A DNA stretch of 64,000 nucleotides from Subsaximicrobium wynnwilliamsii (GCF_007997225.1 NZ_VORM01000012.1:62001-126000), one strand, 5' to 3'; positions 1 to 8,954 are shown, counted from the stretch's first letter. Notes: generated by a model not told the origin, from the sequence alone. Numbers and translations: made by a program.

Positions 1-1262
1 TGGAGCGTGAAAACACCAGTTTAGAAGGTGTGATGACGGCCACCAAATTTGGAGATAAAGAAAAATTAAGCGACGAACTCCTACAACGTTTATTACGTCA
101 TTTCAATCAACATTCATTACGTAACGACCATCTAGAATCCAACGATTTGCTAGGTGATGCTTATGAATATCTCATTAAAATGTTTGCCGATGACGCAGGT
201 AAAAAAGGAGGTGAATTCTACACACCTCGTGGTGTGGTTCAACTTATTGTTCAGCTTATAAAACCAGAACCAAAACAAAAGGTTTACGACCCTACTTGTG
301 GGTCTGGCGGTATGTTAATTGAATCTGCCAGATATATAGCAGAGCAACCAAATGGTAAAGTAGGCAACAACATCAACGTGTCCTTATTTGGACAAGAAAA
401 GAACCTAGGTACCTGGGCGATTGGAAAGCTAAACATGTTACTCCATAATTTTATGGACGCCGACATTCGCAAAGGCGATACGCTTATAAACCCACAGCAT
501 AAAAACGATAATAACGAACTTACACTTTTTGACAGAGTCATTGCTAATCCTCCTTTTTCTCAAAACGGTTGGTGGACACCAGCCGAAAATTCCATTGAAG
601 TCAAACTCGATAAAAACGGAAAAGAGAAAAAGGTGTCTCCCAATTATAACAAAGTAGTAAGCGATCCTTACGGCCGTTTTCAGTTTGGAATTCCTCCAAG
701 AGGTTATGCCGATTTAGCATTTCTACAACACATGATTGCCGTATTAAAACAAGACGGAAAAGCAGGCGTCGTTTTACCGCATGGCACGTTATTTAGATCG
801 GGCTCAGAAGGAAAAATTAGACAAGGTTTATTAGAAGCCGATCTGGTGGAAGGCATTGTAGGCTTGCCTTCTGCCTTGTTTTACAATACAGGCATTCCAG
901 CCTCCATCTGGATAATCAATAAAAACAAGACCGAAGTTCAAAAAGGCAAAGTGACCATTATTGATGCCAGTAGTGATTACAAAGAAGGTAAAAACCAAAA
1001 TGAATTACTGGAAGCGCATGTTGCAAAAATTGTAAATGCTTATGATGACTCCACTGATGTCGATAAATACATGCGTATTGTTGACCTTAAAGAAATAGCC
1101 GATAACGATTACAACCTCAATATTTCACGATTTATTGATACCAGCGAACCTGAGGTTGAAGTGGATATTATAGCGGTGCATCAAAAGCTGGAAGTATTAG
1201 AGCAAAAGGAAGCTGAGATTGATAAGAAATTGGCTGAGTTTTTAAAGGAGTTGGGGATATGA
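1..1262 (+). CDS. hsdM: Type I restriction-modification DNA methyltransferase subunit (HsdM), 5'-truncated by window edge
   Basis: This subunit transfers a methyl group from S-adenosylmethionine to adenine in the site chosen by HsdS. The open frame is already running at base 3, before the first GTG/ATG (30/33), so the gene starts outside the window and no start is visible. Motif I (DPTCGSGG) lies at about 288-311 and motif IV (NPPF) at about 547. A helical C-terminal region, which normally docks on HsdS, follows. The stop overlaps the hsdS start in ATGA (1259-1262), which implies translational coupling. The N-terminal helical domain typical of HsdM is mostly missing because of the edge. The identification is firm. 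Confidence 0.95.
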   Translation, partial: ERENTSLEGVMTATKFGDKEKLSDELLQRLLRHFNQHSLRNDHLESNDLLGDAYEYLIKMFADDAGKKGGEFYTPRGVVQLIVQLIKPEPKQKVYDPTCGSGGMLIESARYIAEQPNGKVGNNINVSLFGQEKNLGTWAIGKLNMLLHNFMDADIRKGDTLINPQHKNDNNELTLFDRVIANPPFSQNGWWTPAENSIEVKLDKNGKEKKVSPNYNKVVSDPYGRFQFGIPPRGYADLAFLQHMIAVLKQDGKAGVVLPHGTLFRSGSEGKIRQGLLEADLVEGIVGLPSALFYNTGIPASIWIINKNKTEVQKGKVTIIDASSDYKEGKNQNELLEAHVAKIVNAYDDSTDVDKYMRIVDLKEIADNDYNLNISRFIDTSEPEVEVDIIAVHQKLEVLEQKEAEIDKKLAEFLKELGI

Positions 1263-2557
1263 AAGAATATATCAGCCATCCAAAACTTGGGAAAATACCT
1301 TCTAATTGGAAAAGTTCAAAGCTTTCTGAAATAGTAAATTTAGAACATGGTTTTCAGTTTAGAAAAGAAGATTTTACAGAGTCAGGTATTCCTGTAATAA
1401 AAATCAATAATATAATTGGAAATGATTTAAATCTAGATAATCTTTCATTTATAGATTCTTCGAGGCTTGAGGAGTTTACTAGGTTTCTAATAAAAAAAGA
1501 TGACATATTGATGTCGTTAACCGGAAATATTGGAAGGGTACTTGAAGTTGGATCCATTCAAAGAGACTTTGTTCAAAACTATCGGGTGGGTAAATTCGTT
1601 CCAGTCAATAGTAATGAACTTTATAACCGATATATAAAGTATTTATTAAGCTCTCCTTTAGTTCTAAGTCAGTTTTTCAAGTTTTCAAATCAATCAGCAC
1701 AAGCAAACTTTGGGAAACAAGATATGGATAAAGTTTGGGTCACAATTCCGACTTCTCCCTCAGAACAAGAAAAAATAGCCAACATCCTAAGCACCGTCGA
1801 TGCTAAAATAGAAGTCATATCCCAACAAATTACCGAAACTCAAGAACTCAAAAAAGGTTTAATGCAGCGGTTGTTAACCAAAGGTATTGGTCACACTGAG
1901 TTTAAAGATTCGTCTTTGGGGGAGATTCCTAAGTGTTGGGACGTTATTCCAATCTATGAATTACGAAATAAACAAGATAGATATGGATTTACAGGTGGAC
2001 CTTTTGGTTCAGATTTGAAGTCAGAACACTATACTGAAAATGGAGTTAAAATTATACAGTTACAAAATATCGGAGAAGGTGAGTTCATAGATAAAGGCAC
2101 CACGTACACATCTAAAGAAAAAGCTGATGAGCTTTTTTCTTGTAATATATTTCCAAATGAAATAATTCTTGCAAAAATGGCCCCAGTTGCACGATGTTGT
2201 AAAGTCCCAAGTACTGACGAGAGATATGTAATGTGTTCAGATGGCATAAGGCTGTCTGTGGACACAAATAAATTTGATAATGAATTTGTATACCAAGCTC
2301 TAAATTCAAAATATTTTAGAGACGAAGCGGAATCAAAAAGTACCGGAACTACGAGAGCTAGAATTGGTTTGAAGGATTTAAAATTGATACCAATTCTAGT
2401 TCCTAAATATATAGATGAACAAAAAAAACTTGCCAATATTTTATCGACGGTAGATGGGAAACTAGACCTTTTATCCGAAAAGAAAACCACGTATCAAGAA
2501 CTCAAACAAGGTTTAATGCAACAGTTATTAACGGGGAAAGTTCGTGTAAACGTTTAA
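1259..2557 (+). CDS. hsdS: Type I restriction-modification specificity subunit (HsdS)
   Basis: This subunit chooses the DNA target for the HsdM/HsdR complex. The 432 residues have the expected two-fold layout: a target-recognition domain (about residues 1-170), a conserved helical spacer containing KIANILSTVDAK and QELKKGLMQRLL, a second target-recognition domain (about 218-385), and a second spacer with KLANILSTVDGK and QELKQGLMQQLL. The two spacers are clear internal repeats, as in intact HsdS. The length is normal and there is no frameshift. It overlaps hsdM by 4 bases. The recognition sequence cannot be read from the protein. Confidence 0.95.
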   Translation: MKEYISHPKLGKIPSNWKSSKLSEIVNLEHGFQFRKEDFTESGIPVIKINNIIGNDLNLDNLSFIDSSRLEEFTRFLIKKDDILMSLTGNIGRVLEVGSIQRDFVQNYRVGKFVPVNSNELYNRYIKYLLSSPLVLSQFFKFSNQSAQANFGKQDMDKVWVTIPTSPSEQEKIANILSTVDAKIEVISQQITETQELKKGLMQRLLTKGIGHTEFKDSSLGEIPKCWDVIPIYELRNKQDRYGFTGGPFGSDLKSEHYTENGVKIIQLQNIGEGEFIDKGTTYTSKEKADELFSCNIFPNEIILAKMAPVARCCKVPSTDERYVMCSDGIRLSVDTNKFDNEFVYQALNSKYFRDEAESKSTGTTRARIGLKDLKLIPILVPKYIDEQKKLANILSTVDGKLDLLSEKKTTYQELKQGLMQQLLTGKVRVNV

Positions 2558-2576
2558 ATTTAAAAAAGTCTAAATT

Positions 2577-3269
2577 ATGAAATTTGAAGTTTATTGTGAT
2601 GAGAGCAGTCCAGAAGTTTTATGGGATAGAACAGCAAATAAATATTTGGTTCTTGGAAGTGTTTGGATACCGTCGGATTTTCGCGAGGAACTTAAAGAAG
2701 CTATCAAGCAAATTAAAAATAAACATAATTACAGAAATGAAATAAAATGGAATAAGGTTTCCCCTTCTTCATTTAACTTTTATAAGGCATTAGTGCATTA
2801 TTTTTTTAGTACGGATAGTATTCGATTCAGAGCGATAATCGTGGAAGCTGATAAAGTTGACATGGTCAAATTCCATAATGACGATAGTGAGCTTAGTTTT
2901 TATAAATTCTATTACCAACTATTACATCATTGGATTTTAGATTTCAATGAATATTATATTTTTATTGATCACAAAATAAACAAAGATCTGAATAGAATCC
3001 ATAATCTTAAAGACGTTTTGAATCAAGCCAATTTGTTTTCAAGTATTGAAAATGTTCAGGCGTTGCCATCACATGAATTGCTCGGAATTCAAATGGCTGA
3101 TTTTTTAATGGGTGCGATAAATGGAAAGATGAATGGCAAGATTACTAGTGAGACTAAGAAAGAAATTATTAATGAAATTGAAAAACGATTAGGCCATGCA
3201 ATTATGGCAACGCCTAAAGCAGAAGAAAAATTTAATATTTTTAAAATTAATCTTCAAGGTGGTTGGTAA
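2577..3269 (+). CDS. DUF3800 family protein inside the hsd operon
   Basis: The 230-residue protein has the DUF3800 pattern: an N-terminal YCDES strand, a central acidic IFIDHK strand (about residue 125), and a C-terminal LGIQMADFLMGAI segment (about 170-185). DUF3800 proteins are considered to have an RNase H-like fold with acidic active-site residues and are often found among phage-defence genes; a precise activity is not established. It starts 20 bases after hsdS and touches the next gene at TAATG (3267-3271), so it is co-transcribed with hsdM and hsdS. It is not a usual part of type I systems, so it is either a cargo gene or an accessory effector. Confidence 0.75.
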   Translation: MKFEVYCDESSPEVLWDRTANKYLVLGSVWIPSDFREELKEAIKQIKNKHNYRNEIKWNKVSPSSFNFYKALVHYFFSTDSIRFRAIIVEADKVDMVKFHNDDSELSFYKFYYQLLHHWILDFNEYYIFIDHKINKDLNRIHNLKDVLNQANLFSSIENVQALPSHELLGIQMADFLMGAINGKMNGKITSETKKEIINEIEKRLGHAIMATPKAEEKFNIFKINLQGGW

Positions 3270-3739
3270 TGGCATATAAAAAGTTAAAACCACATAAGAT
3301 TGATGAAGCAACTCGAGAAATTGAGCTGCGACAACTATGGAAAGTTGAATATTGCGATAATAATAAACCTGTTTTTACTCACGATGGAATTGAGGTAAGT
3401 TTTTATGAGGATATGTTTGACCATTGTTTTTTTGAAAGTGCTGAATGGAAGGAGAAAGATAAATCGATTTTATCATTGAATAGATTAGAAAAAATGTTGT
3501 GGATAAAAGACACTTTATCTGATATCAGCGCATTGATGAAACAAGGCTGGGACAGAAATAAAAAAAGGTATGTAAATAATAGAAGGGTAAATTTTGTTAA
3601 GGATGGATATATTGTAGTAATTTCTATAAATAAATCCTTAACAAAAGCAAGATTTATCACTGCTTTCGAATTTCAAAATGACGAGAAAAAACAGGAAGTT
3701 CTAAATAGTCCAGATTGGATTCGAGAAAAAAAGGCATAA
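3269..3739 (+). CDS. Unknown small protein between hsdS/DUF3800 and hsdR
   Basis: I do not recognise this 156-residue protein with confidence. The start is taken as ATG 3269, which overlaps the DUF3800 stop by one base; an in-frame TTG lies two codons upstream. It is basic, with no signal peptide or membrane segment. The C-terminal half (RRVNFVKDGYIVVIS, then ARFITAFEF) looks like the beta-sheet core of small phage-type RNase folds (the PBECR/RelE-like group), but this is only a resemblance. Its tight coupling to the DUF3800 gene suggests the two work as a pair, possibly as effector and partner. A hairpin terminator follows 5 bases after the stop. Confidence 0.55.
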   Translation: MAYKKLKPHKIDEATREIELRQLWKVEYCDNNKPVFTHDGIEVSFYEDMFDHCFFESAEWKEKDKSILSLNRLEKMLWIKDTLSDISALMKQGWDRNKKRYVNNRRVNFVKDGYIVVISINKSLTKARFITAFEFQNDEKKQEVLNSPDWIREKKA

Positions 3740-3743
3740 AAAA

Positions 3744-3775
3744 ACGCTGATTACTGGTTCAGCGTAGACCTTTTT
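3744..3775 (+). terminator. Hairpin terminator after the hsdMS-DUF3800 unit
   Basis: The arms ACGCTGA (3744-3750) and TCAGCGT (3759-3765) pair perfectly around an 8-base loop, and a T-run (3771-3775) follows after five bases. This separates the upstream unit from hsdR, which therefore probably has its own promoter in 3776-3871. Confidence 0.55.
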
Positions 3776-3813
3776 AAATTCCAGACCTTAGGTAAAGAAC
3801 ACTGCAAATATAC

Positions 3814-3828
3814 ATACATTTTATGTAT
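3814..3828. promoter_or_regulatory. Small palindrome upstream of hsdR
   Basis: ATACAT-TTT-ATGTAT is a perfect inverted repeat 44 bases before the hsdR start, in the AT-rich stretch where its promoter should lie. It could be an operator or part of the promoter. No full TTTG/TAnnTTTG pair was seen, so the assignment is tentative. Confidence 0.25.
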
Positions 3829-3871
3829 TTACAAAACTAATTATGTATATAGATAACTAATAAAGTAGAAG

Positions 3872-6800
3872 ATGAATATTAGCCCAGAATATATCCATAG
3901 TGAACTCCCAGCAATAAAACTATTCCAACAATTGGGATATCAATATTTTGATGCTAGTATTCATGATGAACGTACAGACATTACCGAAGTACTTTTAAAG
4001 GATCGGCTATTAGCGTCCATTAAAAAAATAAACCCATGGATAAACGACAACAATCTCAATAAAGCTTATACCGAGTTAACATCGGTTAATGGCGCATCGT
4101 TAATGGAAATCAACCAAAAGATCTGGGAACTAATTCGAGGTGGCACGTTTACAGTAAAACAGGTTATTAATGGCGTTGAGGAGTTTAAGGCGGTTCATTA
4201 TATTGATTATTTAAAGCCTGATAATAATGACTTTCTGGTGGTCAATCAGATACGCTTCCATGGCAGGTTTCAAAACTCTATTCCAGATCTGGTGGTCTAT
4301 ATTAATGGTTTACCTATTGGTATTATAGAATGCAAATCGCCAACCGCACAAAACGCATGGGATAAAGTGTTTAGCGATTTAGAGTATTATCAAAAGAACT
4401 CTGAAAAGCTATTTCACTTCAATCAAATTTGTGCTGGTATTTGGGATGTTGGCGGCAAGTATGGCGCCATCCATTCGCCACAGCAATTCTATTCGGTTTT
4501 TAAAACCAGTAAGGAAGATACCGACATAATCTCTCAATCAAAGAAAGAACAAGACAAATTAATCATCGCTTTATTCAAGAAAGAACGCCTTTTGGATATC
4601 ATACGCCACTTTGTGTTGTTTGAATTGGAGGAAGGCCGCACTATTAAAAAGTTGCCGAGGTATCAGCAATTGCGAGCTACCAATAAAACCATAGCACGAT
4701 TGCAAGCTGGTGAAGGTGGTGTGGTTTGGCATACACAGGGAAGCGGCAAGAGTTTGACCATGGTATATGTCGCCAGAAAATTACAAGCGCCAGAATTTGG
4801 TTTTGATAATCCTACAGTTATGATCATGACAGATCGTAAGGATTTGGACAGACAAATTACCACCACCTTTCAGAATGTTGGATTTAAGAATGTCAATCAA
4901 GCTTCCTCAGTCATTCATTTAGATAAATTACTGCGGAATGATTATGGCGGAATCATTACGACCACGCTTCAGAAATTCCAAGAAACCGATAAAGAATCCA
5001 CCGATACTACCGACCAAACAGAATTGGAAGAACGTGGGAATCTGAGGATTGAAAAACTGCTTAATGATAAAACGCTTATCAAAATCACTAAAGAATTCCA
5101 AAAAGGAAAGTGGGTTGAAATAGAGCGTGAAGAAATAGATCTAGAAGAACTTTCCACAAAAGAGAACTTATATGTTTTAGTAGATGAAGCACACCGAAGC
5201 CATTACGGATTTCTAGCATCATTTATGCGTACGGTTTTACCAAACGCCAAGTTTGTTGCCTTTACCGGAACACCTATTTCAAAGGAAGATAAATCAACGC
5301 TTGGCGAATTTTATGGCGGCGATTATATCGATGTGTATACCATAACGGAAGCTGTTGCCGATGGTGCAACCGTGGAATTATTATATGATGAAGGCACTGC
5401 CTTATTAAGTGTCAAAAAAGAAGAACTTGACGAAGAGTTTGAAGCGAAATTTGGTCATTATTCTGAAGATAAAAAAGATAAATTAAAGCGAGAAGCTTTA
5501 CGGAAGTATCAATTATCCAAAGAACGCATTGAAGTTATTGGCAAACACATGATTGACCATTTTAGAGATAAAATTTTTCCTGATGGACATAAAGCCATGA
5601 TCGTTTGTAGTGGCCGTAAGGCAGCAATTAAATATCAGCAAACTTTACATCAATTAAGAGAAGAAGGCTATCACGATTTTGATTCTAAAGTGGTTGTGAG
5701 TATTGGTTCTCCTAAATCGGATGCCATTGCAAAAGACTATTACGAAACCTTAGAATGGAACCGCAATAATCCAACCAATCCAAAACCAATTTATGTCGTG
5801 CCACCAGAAGCTATAAAAGATGCTACGGATAATTTCAAGCTCCCTTTTGGCAACGAAGCCGAAACGGAAAAGTCTGGTAAAAAGAAGTTTGATAATACAG
5901 CTTTCATCATTGTGTCCGATATGTTATTGACCGGTTGGGATGCGCCAATTGCGTCCTGTTTATATTTAGATAAACCCTTGAAAGAGCATAATCTTTTGCA
6001 AGCCATTGCGCGAGTGAACCGTTCGAGGAAAGGAAAAAGTGCTGGATTTATTTTGGATTATAACGGCATTACCACCTATTTGATTCAGGCCTTGGAAATC
6101 TTCTCTGGCGATATTAGACCAGACGATATTTTAAAGAATATCAATGAAGAGTTTCCGAAGCTGGAAATGAACCACACCAAGCTGGTGGACTTCTTTAACC
6201 CTATGAAAATAGACCGAAAATACCATCGCAATGATTATATAGACGCTGCGGTTAGATATATAGAACCCATGAATCTGCGTGATGATTTTAAGGTGTTTTT
6301 AAAGGACTTTAATAAATCGATCAACATTGTGTTGCCAAATACAAAAGCACTAAAGTATCAGGACGATTTCAAGCTGTTCAATGAAATCAAATTAAGAGCT
6401 CGAAATGCGTTTCCAGATGATGACGAGCTGAAAATCAGCAAAGATGAAAGCAAGATGCTTCAAGGCATGATTGACGAACACTTGAAAGCTGAAGGTGTTG
6501 AAAATCTGTTGCGCGAACCCATATCTATTATTGACAAGGATAAGTTTAAGGAAGAAATCATGAATGCATCACCAGCCACCAAAGAGCTGAAGATGCGTAA
6601 TAACTTAAAGCATACGATCAAAGTAGGTATCGATAAGAATCCAGATTTCTATAAACCTTTAGCACAGCGTCTCGACGAACTATTAAAGCAAAAAAAGGAT
6701 GAACGCATCACGCAATTGGATTTACTGAAAGCGTATGCCGACATTCAAGACAAAATCATTGCTCAACAAAGAGAAGGTAAAGACAAAGGCTTCAACACAG

Positions 6801-7051
6801 AGCGAGAAAGAGCTGTTTATGATTCAATGAAGGTCATGTTTGGTTACGATGCCGAAGATGCTACAAAAACTATATTTGACCTCATCAAAGGCGAATTGAA
6901 CATTGTAGGCTGGCAAGCTAAAGGGCAAGTTCAAAAAGATATTGAAAACAAGATTAGACGCTATTTAACAACAGCCAAAATAGAGCGAGAGGATGCCAAA
7001 GCAAAAGCAAAGGAGATGGTAGCTGTTTTAATAAAGAATGAAGATGCCTAG
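3872..7051 (+). CDS. hsdR: Type I restriction endonuclease motor/nuclease subunit (HsdR)
   Basis: HsdR translocates DNA using ATP and cuts unmodified DNA away from the recognition site. It has 1059 residues, normal for the family. An N-terminal PD-(D/E)xK nuclease domain shows PDLVVYINGLPIGIIECKS, with its catalytic ECK near residue 152. Two helicase lobes follow: Walker A in TQGSGKSLTM (about 287-296), DRKDLDRQ, the DEAH box in VDEAHRSHYG (about 436), AFTGTP, and motif VI in ARVNRSRKGK. A C-terminal helical region follows. All key motifs are intact, so the system looks functional. It is separated from hsdMS by two other genes and a terminator. Confidence 0.95.
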   Translation: MNISPEYIHSELPAIKLFQQLGYQYFDASIHDERTDITEVLLKDRLLASIKKINPWINDNNLNKAYTELTSVNGASLMEINQKIWELIRGGTFTVKQVINGVEEFKAVHYIDYLKPDNNDFLVVNQIRFHGRFQNSIPDLVVYINGLPIGIIECKSPTAQNAWDKVFSDLEYYQKNSEKLFHFNQICAGIWDVGGKYGAIHSPQQFYSVFKTSKEDTDIISQSKKEQDKLIIALFKKERLLDIIRHFVLFELEEGRTIKKLPRYQQLRATNKTIARLQAGEGGVVWHTQGSGKSLTMVYVARKLQAPEFGFDNPTVMIMTDRKDLDRQITTTFQNVGFKNVNQASSVIHLDKLLRNDYGGIITTTLQKFQETDKESTDTTDQTELEERGNLRIEKLLNDKTLIKITKEFQKGKWVEIEREEIDLEELSTKENLYVLVDEAHRSHYGFLASFMRTVLPNAKFVAFTGTPISKEDKSTLGEFYGGDYIDVYTITEAVADGATVELLYDEGTALLSVKKEELDEEFEAKFGHYSEDKKDKLKREALRKYQLSKERIEVIGKHMIDHFRDKIFPDGHKAMIVCSGRKAAIKYQQTLHQLREEGYHDFDSKVVVSIGSPKSDAIAKDYYETLEWNRNNPTNPKPIYVVPPEAIKDATDNFKLPFGNEAETEKSGKKKFDNTAFIIVSDMLLTGWDAPIASCLYLDKPLKEHNLLQAIARVNRSRKGKSAGFILDYNGITTYLIQALEIFSGDIRPDDILKNINEEFPKLEMNHTKLVDFFNPMKIDRKYHRNDYIDAAVRYIEPMNLRDDFKVFLKDFNKSINIVLPNTKALKYQDDFKLFNEIKLRARNAFPDDDELKISKDESKMLQGMIDEHLKAEGVENLLREPISIIDKDKFKEEIMNASPATKELKMRNNLKHTIKVGIDKNPDFYKPLAQRLDELLKQKKDERITQLDLLKAYADIQDKIIAQQREGKDKGFNTERERAVYDSMKVMFGYDAEDATKTIFDLIKGELNIVGWQAKGQVQKDIENKIRRYLTTAKIEREDAKAKAKEMVAVLIKNEDA

Positions 7052-7736
7052 CGTACAATACGGACATAAAACTATACAGTATTCAGTTCTTGAAAAGGCA
7101 GAACTTAAATCGCACTATATCAGTGTTGCGAAGGGTGAAGGTGTTGTCTTAAAAGGCAAAGCCATATCTGATGACCACGCTCGTAAATTGATACTTAAAA
7201 AAGCAAAATGGATTATAGATAAGTTAGATCTTGTAAGCTACATTGGCGATGAAGCTATTGTTACAGGATCCAGAATTCAATATTTAGGAAGAAAATATTA
7301 CGTTGAGATTTTTGTTGCTAATGATAGTGATGAAGTTTTCATTGATTTCACGGAATCTAAGTTTAAAGTCACTCTGCCCAAACATTTACATAACCAAACG
7401 TCAATTCAGCAAGCCTTTCAAGATTTTCTGAAAGTAAAAGCAGAAGAGAAAATCACACCTAGACTTCGAAAATGGTCAAAGACAACAGGGCTAGAATTTA
7501 ACGCGCTGAAATTTATGCAACTTGAAAAGCGTTGGGGGAGTTGCACGCCTTCTAATAATATCATAATTAATGTAGAAGCGATTAAGCTACCTTTTTCTTT
7601 GATCGATTATCTTATTGTGCATGAATTGGTGCATACCAAAGTAAAAAGTCACTCCAAAGAATTCTGGGCTGAACTATCTAAGCATATTCCCAATTGGAAA
7701 GAACTGGATGAGAGGATGTATGGGATGAAGTTGTAG
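7038..7736 (+). CDS. YgjP-type (M48/DUF45) metallopeptidase
   Basis: The 232-residue protein has the YgjP/DUF45 zinc metallopeptidase layout: an N-terminal basic beta domain, then KRWGSCTP near residue 170 and the zinc-binding HELVHTKVKSHSKEFW near 195-210, with the two HExxH histidines and a downstream histidine. Family members are commonly encoded next to hsdR, and a role in maturing or controlling the restriction complex is suspected but not proved. It overlaps the hsdR 3' end by 14 bases, so it is translated with it. An alternative start is the ATG at 7044. Confidence 0.85.
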   Translation: MKMPSVQYGHKTIQYSVLEKAELKSHYISVAKGEGVVLKGKAISDDHARKLILKKAKWIIDKLDLVSYIGDEAIVTGSRIQYLGRKYYVEIFVANDSDEVFIDFTESKFKVTLPKHLHNQTSIQQAFQDFLKVKAEEKITPRLRKWSKTTGLEFNALKFMQLEKRWGSCTPSNNIIINVEAIKLPFSLIDYLIVHELVHTKVKSHSKEFWAELSKHIPNWKELDERMYGMKL

Positions 7737-8141
7737 GAGAGGTAAAGTCTCGGTTCGATTAAAAAATGAAGCAACATGCATTTACCCGCCAAATGAAGGG
7801 TTTTCTATTTTCATGTTTTTAAGTTCTGCGCGTTCATTTTTTTCTTTGTTAACTCTGTAAATAGATACAGTCTTGAAACTTATATGTGATGCCATAAGTC
7901 CAGCCTTATGTTGGGGGATGGAATCTCAAAATGAGTGTTTCCGGGAAAAGAAATTTTGAGTTAGACAATTGGTATGCAATTCTTGTTTTCAAGTAGGACA
8001 CCCAGCTTTTTGAATAGGACACCGAATAGGATACCTTTTTGATAAAATACTTGGAAGTTGTCATTTGGTTCCTTATAACCTAATGATGTCTATAAAGAGG
8101 ATTAACCTCCTATAACACTAACTAGAAGTCAAAACCGACCA
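7737..8141. other. Intergenic stretch without a recognisable gene
   Basis: About 400 bases between the YgjP gene and the tRNA-linked repeat array. No open frame, tRNA or clear terminator was found. A short doublet, TAGGACACC, occurs near 7996 and 8015. It may be decayed coding DNA at the edge of the restriction island, but no family could be recognised. Confidence 0.4.
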
Positions 8142-8144
8142 AAA

Positions 8145-8176
8145 CAAAAAAGAGCTACATTTTCATGTAACTCTTT
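8145..8176 (-). terminator. Terminator of array unit 1
   Basis: On the minus strand AAAGAGTTACAT pairs with ATGTAGCTCTTT around a GAAA loop (12 bp, one G-T pair), followed by a T-run. The same hairpin recurs at 8534-8565, 8923-8954 and 9160-9191. Confidence 0.8.
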
Positions 8177-8181
8177 CTCTG

Positions 8182-8237
8182 CTCCTCCTTTTGGGCTCGA
8201 ACCAATCCCGAAAGCTTTCGGGACTCGATTAACAGTC
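8182..8237 (-). pseudogene. tRNA-Asn 3'-half remnant, copy 1
   Basis: Read on the minus strand this piece keeps the anticodon-arm string GACTGTTAATC and the T arm plus acceptor 3' strand of the tRNA-Asn at 9197-9270. The variable region is replaced by a segment containing the perfect palindrome CCCGAAAGCTTTCGGG (8207-8222). There is no 5' half, so it cannot form a tRNA by itself. This copy has one extra mismatch in the acceptor/T region. Confidence 0.8.
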
Positions 8238-8294
8238 CTTGTATTTCTGCAATAATTTAAGGTTGATCTCCTCGAACTTGACAAGATTTTGAAT

Positions 8295-8519
8295 TTAGAT
8301 CTTGCTCTTCATTCTTTTGATATGCGTTTCAATCGACAAGCCTTGTCTCTTTGATGAACAGTCGATTTTATGATAGAGCGCCCAATCCTTTGCGTTATGG
8401 GTATATTTTCTCTGCTCTGGGTTTTGATGAAATATCAAGCGCAAATCCAGATTTGAAGTATAGCCGACGTAAAACCGATCGAGTTTTTCAGAATATAAAA
8501 TGTACACACGATGATTCAT
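8295..8519 (-). CDS. Small GIY-YIG nuclease-domain protein, array copy 1
   Basis: A 74-residue single-domain GIY-YIG protein of the small UvrC/YhbQ-like group: VYILYS at the start, FYVGYTSNLDLRL with the catalytic Tyr and Arg region, and GLSIETHIKRMKS with the catalytic Glu. Members of this group are usually longer. Here a TAA follows MKSKI, and the next 22 codons in the same frame (IQNLVKFEEINLKLLQKYKDC, then TAA) still look like protein, so an ancestral C-terminus has been cut off by one stop. The core active-site residues remain. It sits 15 bases downstream of the terminator of unit 2. Confidence 0.75.
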   Translation of the reverse strand: MNHRVYILYSEKLDRFYVGYTSNLDLRLIFHQNPEQRKYTHNAKDWALYHKIDCSSKRQGLSIETHIKRMKSKI

Positions 8520-8533
8520 GCGCCTAAGCTAAA

Positions 8534-8565
8534 CAAAAAAGAGCTACATTTTCATGTAACTCTTT
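8534..8565 (-). terminator. Terminator of array unit 2
   Basis: Same 12-bp hairpin with GAAA loop and T-run as at 8145-8176, shifted by exactly 389 bases. Confidence 0.8.
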
Positions 8566-8570
8566 CTCTG

Positions 8571-8626
8571 CTCCTCCTCTTGGGCTCGAACCAATCCCGA
8601 AAGCTTTCGGGACTCGATTAACAGTC
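8571..8626 (-). pseudogene. tRNA-Asn 3'-half remnant, copy 2
   Basis: Same composition as copy 1: anticodon-arm string, the palindrome CCCGAAAGCTTTCGGG in place of the variable region, then T arm and acceptor strand. In this copy the acceptor/T-arm portion is identical to that of the intact tRNA-Asn at 9197-9270. Confidence 0.8.
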
Positions 8627-8683
8627 CTTGTATTTCTGCAATGGTTTAAGGTTGATCTCCTCGAACTTGGCAAGATTTTGAAT

Positions 8684-8908
8684 TTAGATCTTGCTCTTCA
8701 TTCTTTTGATATGCGTTTCAATCGATAAGCCTTGTCGCTTTGATGAACAGTCGATTTTATGATAGAGCGCCCAATCCTTTGCGTTATGGGTATATTTTCT
8801 CTGCTCTGGGTTTTGATGGAATATCAAGCGCAAATCCAGATTTGAAGTATAGCCGACGTAAAACCGATCGAGTTTTTCAGAATATAAAATGTACACACAA
8901 TGATTCAT
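8684..8908 (-). CDS. Small GIY-YIG nuclease-domain protein, array copy 2
   Basis: Identical to copy 1 at 8295-8519 except residue 4 (Cys instead of Arg), with the same premature TAA after MKSKI and the same readable codons beyond it. A few synonymous changes separate the two copies, so both were kept as reading frames for some time after duplication, or the duplication is very recent. Nothing shows that it is translated; no strong ribosome-binding site was seen. In related organisms such genes lie directly after tRNA genes, where they could be read from the tRNA promoter. Confidence 0.75.
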   Translation of the reverse strand: MNHCVYILYSEKLDRFYVGYTSNLDLRLIFHQNPEQRKYTHNAKDWALYHKIDCSSKRQGLSIETHIKRMKSKI

Positions 8909-8922
8909 GCGACTAAGCTAAA

Positions 8923-8954
8923 CAAAAAAGAGCTACATTTTCATGTAACTCTTT
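8923..8954 (-). terminator. Terminator of array unit 3
   Basis: Same hairpin as the other units, with a slightly altered sequence just before it. Confidence 0.8.

Noticed and set aside
3814-3828. Terminator upstream of hsdR
   Set aside because: The stem is only six AT-rich pairs; the better terminator is at 3744-3775.
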